A DNA stretch of 20,200 nt from a virus. Both the position numbers and the translations under genes were made by a program. The notes under the pieces were generated by a model that was not told the DNA's origin, searched no databases, and saw only the letters and a list, made by a program, of their open reading frames with translations. The stretch lies in IMG/VR virus record IMGVR_UViG_3300025450_000158, positions 1-20,200 of that record, one strand, 5' to 3'. Positions 15,244-20,200 of this stretch are shown in pieces. Within the stretch, counting starts at the first letter, position 1. Each line of letters begins with the position of its first letter.

Positions 15244-15836
15244 TTAGTTAAAGCAAACCACGAAGACAATATATACTTGGTGTCTTTAAGTGGAGGATTG
15301 CCCCTGTGTGTATGCGTAAACGAACTAGGAAATATAACAACAGTCCCTTGACGAGGAGGAATTCTCACACTTTGATGAATGAATTCTGTTTCGCCACCGT
15401 CATTGATGTCGTTCAAATAGATAATAATACTTAAAAGTCGATTGGCTTCTTGTATACTGTTTTGTTCATGATGCCACATATGATAACCTTGACCAGGTTT
15501 TGTACGCTGTATCTTAAATGGCAATATTTGTAAATTTTTAGCAAGATGACTAACACCATTTACCGTGTCTGCATACATGGCAATACATTTAGTTACCGCT
15601 TGTATTGCAGGACCAGCTAACTGTCCATTAGTCAACATTCGATTAGTGTCTAGTTCTTCTCCTAGATAGTATTGTTGATCGTCCTTGGCACTGATAGGAA
15701 CTTGGTCTACTTCTTGTCTGTTAATAGTTAAATCGTAACCATTTAAATATTCAAAGTAAGAACAAACTTTATTACAATACTCTTTTGATAGCTCATTAGG
15801 AAAAACTCCAATTAAATTTTCTATAGTCGATGTCAT
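15240..15836 (-). CDS. Prolyl-4-hydroxylase-like 2OG-Fe(II) oxygenase with HxE motif
   Basis: A 198-residue P4H-like oxygenase. GYHMWHHEQNS (117-127) supplies the proximal ligands, best read as H122-x-E124, with Glu in place of the common Asp. LSIIIYLNDINDGGETEF (135-152) is a very characteristic strand-turn-strand. FPSSFTHTHRGNPP (169-182) gives the distal His (H177 most likely, H175 possible), and K187 in TKYIL takes the 2OG-binding position, where P4Hs use Lys instead of Arg. The family hydroxylates Pro or other side chains in proteins; the phage substrate is unknown. Translation is coupled to both neighbours by ATGA overlaps. Confidence 0.85.
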   Translation of the reverse strand: MTSTIENLIGVFPNELSKEYCNKVCSYFEYLNGYDLTINRQEVDQVPISAKDDQQYYLGEELDTNRMLTNGQLAGPAIQAVTKCIAMYADTVNGVSHLAKNLQILPFKIQRTKPGQGYHMWHHEQNSIQEANRLLSIIIYLNDINDGGETEFIHQSVRIPPRQGTVVIFPSSFTHTHRGNPPLKDTKYILSSWFALTK

Positions 15837-16450
15837 TCGTTATCCTCGTAATGCGAACTAACGCTATTTTTTCCAAGATTACGAACATTAAAATTATAAG
15901 CAACACTGATTCGTTCGTCGTCAGTTAAATTATTAGGCGTAGTACCATGTATTGTACTACTTCTAAACACAATACACAACCCCTCTTCCGGATCTATGCA
16001 AGTTTGGGTACTATTATCCACAGTTGGCCCAGCATGATCCGGATCAATTGAATGCATTTGAGGGCATGGATGCATAAACATCAGTTGTCCACTACCTTTT
16101 GGTGCTCGGGGATAGTATACAGCACTGATGAAACTGTTTGAATGGCCATGTGGAGGATGAGTAGTAGCTGTGGCTGTACTAATGTTGGCCCAACTATCCG
16201 CAATATACAGCTCATTAAACTCTATATCGTATCCACATTCTTTTACAAAATCAAATACAGCACTTTTTACAAAATAATTTACTTTTTCAAATTCTTTAAA
16301 TTTATGAACACCTGTTTTAGTTTGAAAAAAGTTAGAGCTACTAGTTAATAATTTGTCTTTGACAACTTCTTTAACATCAGCATGTATGGAAAAATCTAGA
16401 TTATTATAAAACCCTACGGTAGTAGGGAACATACGAACAATTTCTTTCAT
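15833..16450 (-). CDS. 2OG-Fe(II) oxygenase, PF13759-like (HGHSNS motif)
   Basis: A 205-residue PF13759-like oxygenase opening with RMFPTTVGF (6-14). HPPHGHSNSFISAVYYPRAP (98-117) contains the proximal ligands H101/H103, SSTIHGTTPNN gives distal H168, and R180 in ERISVAYNF binds 2OG. DSWANIS (85-91) matches the SWxN strand of the family. It is the first oxygenase of the minus-strand cluster, between the Nudix gene (4-base overlap) and the P4H-like gene (4-base overlap). Confidence 0.83.
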   Translation of the reverse strand: MKEIVRMFPTTVGFYNNLDFSIHADVKEVVKDKLLTSSSNFFQTKTGVHKFKEFEKVNYFVKSAVFDFVKECGYDIEFNELYIADSWANISTATATTHPPHGHSNSFISAVYYPRAPKGSGQLMFMHPCPQMHSIDPDHAGPTVDNSTQTCIDPEEGLCIVFRSSTIHGTTPNNLTDDERISVAYNFNVRNLGKNSVSSHYEDNE

Positions 16451-16896
16451 ATCAACTCCACTAAGTCGAATACAGTTTGAAGTTTTGTACGTATTGTTTT
16501 GCTCGAAAAGCTATTACGCAGACCTTGGTGTAAGGGTTTAGGCGCACGGTCGATAGTTGCCCATGCCCAAGCAATGTGTTCATCACTTAGTTCAGGAACA
16601 AATTCTTTTTCTATAACACAGAGATAGGTATGAAAGTTAAACACTTTATCATTTGATACAAATGTTTCTAACGGAATTGTTTTTAAGATTTTTGGTATTG
16701 TACCAATTTCCTCAGCAATTTCTCGTTGTAAGCCCTGCCATGGAGTTTCGCCAGTGATATTAGTACCACCAACTAAACCCCAAGTTCCTTCATGCTTGCC
16801 ATGTGCTTTTTGTAACAGTAAGAATCTTCGTGTAGATTTGGCGTAGAACAATGCTCCGCTACAAACTATCGATTCTTTTACAAGACTAGACTCCAT
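16447..16896 (-). CDS. Nudix hydrolase
   Basis: A 149-residue Nudix-fold protein. The Nudix box runs from G44 to about T66 (G-x5-E-x7-REIAEEIG): G44, E50, R58, E59, E62, E63 and G65 fit the GX5EX7REUXEEXGU pattern, which gives the Mg-binding helix. GTWGLVGGT before the box and AWAWATID (109-116) near the C-terminus are typical of MutT-like and mannosyl-hydrolase-like members. It would cleave a nucleoside diphosphate linked to another group (modified NTP, NDP-sugar, NADH or ADP-ribose); the substrate is not evident. It joins gp15 (19-base overlap) to the oxidative-enzyme run, so transcription probably continues from the morphogenesis genes. Confidence 0.88.
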   Translation of the reverse strand: MESSLVKESIVCSGALFYAKSTRRFLLLQKAHGKHEGTWGLVGGTNITGETPWQGLQREIAEEIGTIPKILKTIPLETFVSNDKVFNFHTYLCVIEKEFVPELSDEHIAWAWATIDRAPKPLHQGLRNSFSSKTIRTKLQTVFDLVELI

Positions 16897-18314
16897 TGAC
16901 CTGATGTATATACACCCTCAAAACTCTTTGCCCAGGAAACTCCGTTCCACAGGTATTGTACTCCAGTGTATATATTCGTTTGCCACACTAAGGTGTCTTT
17001 GTCTTGGTTTGCGTGGAAAACTACAGTCCATGTTTCCCCTGTCCACTCGATGATGTCGTTTACTTCTGCTACGAAATCATGTCCATAGATGTCCTGCCAT
17101 GCACTAGCACCTTTGCCTGGTGCATTGTGTGTACTACCTATTTCGTCAATTATCAAGTATCGTGTGCCCACAGCAATAGGCTGATCTGTATCTTGTTTTT
17201 GAGGACGTTTTGGATTAAATGATTGTGGATTTATAATAGCATCAAATGTGCCAGGACTATTAGGTCTATAGCAATGTGATAAATCGTAACCTAATTCGTG
17301 ATCTAGTAAACCCGCACTATCAATTCCTGTGTTAGATGTAAGTGTATCAGGATTCCATTGAACATGCATGATTGTATAGTTCAACGGATCGATAGCCACA
17401 GTACCTACAATTTGACTACCATTTGCTTGTGTTAAAAATAGTCTACTTGAACCTGCAACATATTTTCCAGGGTATTGTTGCATAATGGCCATCCAGTCTA
17501 CTGGTGTGCCTTGACGTTCTGGAATATCTAATGTAGGCTCCAATGGAACTGTACTTTCGTGTGGCTCTAATAAAATAGCTTGATTGTTGTATACTTCTAA
17601 TTTATAACCAGTAATACTGATAGTCAATTCGTCAAATTGATTTTGAAAAGTTGTAGTCGATCCTAATGGGTCGCTTGATGAACCTAACCCTTCAATATAA
17701 GTTCCGCTATTAACAGCAGAACCATGCATGTTATTAATAATTTTTGTAATAACACCCAAATGTTTGACCTTAACTGGCGGATTAATCCATATAGGAGTAT
17801 CTAGTGTTATGGTAGCAATGTCAATTGGTGTGTCATTGCCTACAGGAACTGTTCGACTATCCCAGTTAATATCATTTAAGTTTAATACAGTTAAACTGGT
17901 CCAGTCAATATAATTGTCTGTAGTTTGTAGTTCTAGACTAGGATTGAACAAGACTAAAATCTGTTCAAGTATTTGTAATTTTTGATCTGTATTGGCACTC
18001 CAAATATCGCACTTCATAGTAAGTTTGAATGGTGTTGGCATCAAACGTTCAATGGTATAATTTTTACCTTGTTCAGGCAAGTATTTGTTAGTGCGAGGAT
18101 CTATAGCACGTTCGCGAATATTAACTGTATCTACAAAAGTTTGATCAGCTAGTCTATCTCGATCCAATGCTAGAGCTGTAACATAGATACTGATACGTGG
18201 AACAGAGTTTACAATATTTTCACTGTTTTGTCTAATAATGCTAGCTACTTGACGTTCAGCATCTCCATACATTACAGGTATACGATGTAAACTACCGTCA
18301 CCGTATTTTACCAC
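16878..18314 (-). CDS. 15: T4 gp15-like tail sheath stabiliser and completion protein
   Basis: A 478-residue protein when read from the GTG at 18314. It matches T4 gp15 in order: RIPVMYGDAERQ (like VPITYASKE), VPRISIYV (like LPRINLHL), PTPFKLTMKCDIWSANTDQKLQILEQIL (split by position, about 93-120) and a WINPPVKV strand. In T4, gp15 caps the tail tube and sheath and joins the tail to the neck. Residues beyond about 250 form an extension absent from T4 gp15 but of a kind I associate with cyanophage-type homologues. The true start is upstream: in-frame codons from 18380 to 18315 encode QFFYDAQIRRYITQ and RAFSNFV, matching the start of T4 gp15, but no ATG, GTG or TTG precedes them before the TAA at 18401-18399. 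The GTG at 18314 has no ribosome-binding site. Confidence 0.85.
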   Translation of the reverse strand: MVKYGDGSLHRIPVMYGDAERQVASIIRQNSENIVNSVPRISIYVTALALDRDRLADQTFVDTVNIRERAIDPRTNKYLPEQGKNYTIERLMPTPFKLTMKCDIWSANTDQKLQILEQILVLFNPSLELQTTDNYIDWTSLTVLNLNDINWDSRTVPVGNDTPIDIATITLDTPIWINPPVKVKHLGVITKIINNMHGSAVNSGTYIEGLGSSSDPLGSTTTFQNQFDELTISITGYKLEVYNNQAILLEPHESTVPLEPTLDIPERQGTPVDWMAIMQQYPGKYVAGSSRLFLTQANGSQIVGTVAIDPLNYTIMHVQWNPDTLTSNTGIDSAGLLDHELGYDLSHCYRPNSPGTFDAIINPQSFNPKRPQKQDTDQPIAVGTRYLIIDEIGSTHNAPGKGASAWQDIYGHDFVAEVNDIIEWTGETWTVVFHANQDKDTLVWQTNIYTGVQYLWNGVSWAKSFEGVYTSGQWSLVL

Positions 18315-18433
18315 AAAATTACTAAACGCACGAATAGTCTGCGTAATATATCGTCTGATTTGCGCATCGTAGAAGAATTGTATAATAGTACAACGGCGTT
18401 AAACCGAAGCCTCCTTGTTTATATAGATGTGCA
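18315..18433 (-). other. Gene 15 5' region with disrupted reading frame
   Basis: On the minus strand this 119-base stretch between the gp14 stop (TAA, 18436-18434) and the GTG used for gp15 holds the conserved gp15 N-terminus in two frames. The gp15 frame gives QFFYDAQIRRYITQ from 18380 on. A second frame, 18426-18379, gives LYKQGGFGLTPLYYYT, which reads like the preceding piece of the same protein. A +1 step near 18379 would join them. An ATG overlaps the gp14 stop (TAATG, ATG at 18434-18432) but reaches a stop after 11 codons. AAGGAGG (18416-18410) is a strong ribosome-binding motif with no suitable start at normal spacing. Confidence 0.6.
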
Positions 18434-19888
18434 TTATAAATCCGCCTTTGGTCTAAGCACTTTGCTGATGCTTTGTCTTTGTTCTTCTCTATCGTTGTAT
18501 AAGGTAATAGTCCATTGTCCAGCGTAAGGAATTGTCTGTTGTTCACCGCCAATTACAGGTAAATTAATTCTTAACAACAATGGACTTGATGGAGTTTTTC
18601 TATAAGTTGTAATTAAGTTTGGATAATCACTGACAGCATAATCAATTAGTATGTTGTCTAGTTTTAAAACTACATAAATTCCCACTGGAGCAGATGGTAA
18701 AGTTGTACTGATAAGACTAACTCCTGCATCAATTTGATCTTGTGTAAATGTTGCAAATGTTGTGGCAATTGCATCTGAATAAGTCCAAAGATTATTGTTG
18801 ATAAATCCAGTTTTAAGTGTGCTACGAGTATCAGTTTGTGTCATAGTCATGCGTACACTATCTTCTACAGCTACCCATCCGCCTGTGCCAGAATCAAATC
18901 TAAACAATCTGTTAGGTAAGAAATCTACACGCAAGAAAAAGTCATTGTTAGCTGGCGCCGCTGGAAAATTAACACCAAATCCAAACGCATATCCGTTAAC
19001 TGGAAAACCATCTCCAACCAAGTATCCTGTATAACCTGTACGCAATGGTACACCGTACGTACCACTGGCAAGTTGTCCTGCATTGCTAGCATTGACAGTT
19101 TCATCATCTGCGGCCTGTAGTGTAGTTTGCCCGCCAGTAGCACTGGCCGCAAGAGTATAAAATTGACGAGTTTCATAACCACTCTTAGGAGCATCTGCTT
19201 CAGCTTGGGCAACAACTTGATTGTTAATTTCAATTTCTTTATTATATGTACTGAGCAAATCTTTAAGAGTAGTTCCTGCAACTGGATCTCCATTGGCATC
19301 CAAGGCTTGCTGATTAAAGATTTGTGCAAATTGCTGACTATCTGTAATTCGTTTAAGTTTTAATCTGTACAAATGTGGATACCAAGTTACGCTAAATCCT
19401 TCGCTAGCACGGCCTACATCTTCGATTACATAATAACGTGGTAAACTAAAGTCAAAATCGTTAAGAGCAAAATCGTCACGCAAATGCGGAAGTTCTATAA
19501 CGTCCCCACTGATAGGTTTGCGCCCAATATACTTGATAAAATCGTTAATGTGTATGGTCATGTACAGGGTATCGTTGTCAATAAACAGGCCAAATTGGCT
19601 CAAATTAAAATCAATATTTTGTACATTATAAAGCCCGCGAATTCTGTAGATTTCCGAGTCGTATTTTCTGTCACGATTTTCTAAAAATAGCAAATCTTGT
19701 ATGTTTGTTACTGCTGTATTAGCATAATTAGGCTGATCAGCTGTAGCATTAGCTGGGTCTGTACCAGCACCTAAGTATTTGTGCAGATAGACATCGGTTC
19801 CGCCAGCTTGAAACATCTCGCTGGCTTGGCGGTCAATGAACTTGTAGTCATTGCCCTTTTCTGGTTTATAAAGTGATAAGCGTGGCAT
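18434..19888 (-). CDS. 14: T4 gp14-like neck protein
   Basis: A 484-residue protein, about twice the length of T4 gp14 (256). Residues about 97-180 (DTLYMTIHINDFIKYI, GRKPISGDVIELP, YYVIEDVGR, WYPHLYRLKLKRI) correspond to the core of gp14, including the GxxPxxGDxIxxP turn. The middle (about 270-380) carries YLVGDGFPVNG, FFLRVDFLPNRLFRFD and VRMTMTQTDTRSTLKTGFINNN, a segment I associate with gp14-like proteins of marine T4-like phages. Gp14 with gp13 forms the neck that closes the head after DNA packaging and binds the tail. The ATG at 19888 lies only five bases after a late-promoter motif and has no visible ribosome-binding site, so the mRNA may be nearly leaderless. Confidence 0.75.
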   Translation of the reverse strand: MPRLSLYKPEKGNDYKFIDRQASEMFQAGGTDVYLHKYLGAGTDPANATADQPNYANTAVTNIQDLLFLENRDRKYDSEIYRIRGLYNVQNIDFNLSQFGLFIDNDTLYMTIHINDFIKYIGRKPISGDVIELPHLRDDFALNDFDFSLPRYYVIEDVGRASEGFSVTWYPHLYRLKLKRITDSQQFAQIFNQQALDANGDPVAGTTLKDLLSTYNKEIEINNQVVAQAEADAPKSGYETRQFYTLAASATGGQTTLQAADDETVNASNAGQLASGTYGVPLRTGYTGYLVGDGFPVNGYAFGFGVNFPAAPANNDFFLRVDFLPNRLFRFDSGTGGWVAVEDSVRMTMTQTDTRSTLKTGFINNNLWTYSDAIATTFATFTQDQIDAGVSLISTTLPSAPVGIYVVLKLDNILIDYAVSDYPNLITTYRKTPSSPLLLRINLPVIGGEQQTIPYAGQWTITLYNDREEQRQSISKVLRPKADL

Positions 19889-19893
19889 AATGA

Positions 19894-19901
19894 TATTTAT
19901 C
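19894..19901 (-). promoter_or_regulatory. T4-type late promoter motif for gene 14 operon
   Basis: Read on the minus strand the bases are GATAAATA, one mismatch from the T4 late consensus TATAAATA. It lies 5 bases before the gp14 ATG, so a start site 5-7 bases downstream would fall at or next to the start codon. It could drive the whole minus-strand operon (gp14, gp15, Nudix, oxygenases, halogenase 3, PRMT). It could also be a chance match in AT-rich DNA; the back-to-back pairing with the plus-strand motif raises confidence. Confidence 0.5.
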
Positions 19902-19905
19902 GAAG

Positions 19906-19912
19906 CTAAATA
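19906..19912 (+). promoter_or_regulatory. T4-type late promoter motif for gene 13
   Basis: CTAAATA on the plus strand is the variant late-promoter core described for marine T4-like phages such as S-PM2. It lies 17 bases before the ATG at 19930, with GAGGA at 19918-19922 as ribosome-binding site, a standard arrangement. It is divergent from the minus-strand motif at 19894-19901. Confidence 0.55.
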
Positions 19913-19929
19913 TGTATGAGGAACTAATT

Positions 19930-20200
19930 ATGGACGATTTCGCACCTACAACGCTATCCGACCCAACAGCTGAAAGAAATAAGGTATTTGACTATGTCAA
20001 ACTAATGCTAGGCGACGGCATGGTTGAGGTGGAATTAGACCCAGCACACTATGAAGCGGCCCTGGATAGAGCATTAAATCGCTATAGACAAAAAAGCCCA
20101 AATGCTGTGGAAGAAAGCTATTTGTTTATAGAACTAATTCAGGATACAAATGAATATAAATTGCCCGACGAAGTTATTGAAGTTCGTCAGGTATTTCGTC
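19930..20200 (+). CDS. 13: T4 gp13-like neck protein, 5' part (runs off window)
   Basis: The open frame from ATG 19930 continues to the window edge (90 complete codons). After a short acidic start, VFDYVKLMLG, VEVELDPAHYEAALDRALNRY and YLFIEL align with the T4 gp13 N-terminus ([36 protein letters not shown]). Gp13 works with gp14 to complete the head neck. In T4, genes 13, 14 and 15 lie on one strand; here gene 13 is divergent from genes 14 and 15. GAGGA at 19918-19922 supports the start. The gene is truncated by the window, not by mutation as far as visible. Confidence 0.65.
   Translation, partial: MDDFAPTTLSDPTAERNKVFDYVKLMLGDGMVEVELDPAHYEAALDRALNRYRQKSPNAVEESYLFIELIQDTNEYKLPDEVIEVRQVFR

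Noticed and set aside
18322-18552. 76-codon minus-strand open frame overlapping the gp14 end
   Set aside because: Its 5' part overlaps gp14 in another frame with unconvincing sequence. Only its last part (18426-18379) looks like protein, and that is best explained as a displaced piece of the gp15 N-terminus.
18925-19329. 134-codon minus-strand open frame inside gene 14
   Set aside because: Same-strand shadow frame of gp14, with Leu/Met-rich low-quality composition and no ribosome-binding site or known motif.
1-20200. tRNA genes, rRNA genes, integrase/attachment sites or insertion sequences
   Set aside because: None was seen by eye: almost all sequence is in supported genes, and the few short gaps are too small or lack the needed structure. 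Weak matches could not be tested without a covariance-model search.

Overview
This window looks like part of the late region of a T4-like (myovirus) phage genome, most likely from an aquatic, probably marine, environment. The DNA is AT-rich and tightly packed; nearly all genes abut or overlap by 1-23 bases. The right edge carries three recognisable T4-type morphogenesis genes: neck proteins like gp13 (plus strand, cut by the window edge) and gp14, and the tail-sheath completion protein like gp15 (both minus strand). The left edge carries a run of tail-fibre/adhesin genes with C-terminal Peptidase_S74 intramolecular chaperone domains. No host gene, rRNA, tRNA, CRISPR array or insertion sequence was seen. 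The host cannot be named from this sequence; cyanobacteria, SAR11-like bacteria and other low-GC aquatic bacteria all fit.

Layout. Bases 34-4970 (plus) hold a small beta-rich virion-like protein, one Gly/Ser/Thr-rich S74 fibre, three paralogous Trp-rich S74 fibres in tandem and a 98-residue unknown. A perfect-stem hairpin at 4976-4997 separates these from a second plus-strand group (5011-9973): an unrecognised 228-residue protein, a degenerate 2-oxoglutarate (2OG) oxygenase-like protein, an intact 2OG-Fe(II) oxygenase and two flavin-dependent tryptophan-halogenase family proteins. This group runs head-on into a minus-strand operon with a 23-base tail-to-tail overlap. Read in its own direction (19888 down to 9951), the minus operon is gp14, gp15, a Nudix hydrolase, two 2OG oxygenases, a third halogenase, three more 2OG oxygenases, one 2OG protein of the HTHD type, a protein-arginine-methyltransferase-like (PRMT) enzyme and a PKHD-type hydroxylase (the PRMT lies between the last two oxygenases).

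The striking content is the block at 5011-16896. It has three halogenase homologues, nine 2OG-oxygenase-fold proteins (eight with recognisable metal-ligand motifs), a PRMT-like methyltransferase and a Nudix hydrolase, set between adhesin genes and virion neck/tail genes. Single halogenases (for example the iodinating enzyme VirX1 of a cyanophage) and single 2OG oxygenases are known in marine T4-like phages, but a cluster this dense is unusual. No scaffold-building enzymes (NRPS, PKS, RiPP cyclase) and no flavin reductase are visible. The simplest inference is that these enzymes modify existing molecules: virion proteins such as the Trp-rich fibres next door, host proteins, or host metabolites. 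That is inference, not shown by the sequence.

Two further oddities concern structure. Genes 13 and 14 are divergent, with back-to-back T4-type late promoter motifs in a 41-base gap. The 5' end of gene 15 has a disrupted reading frame: conserved N-terminal sequence continues upstream of the first usual start codon.
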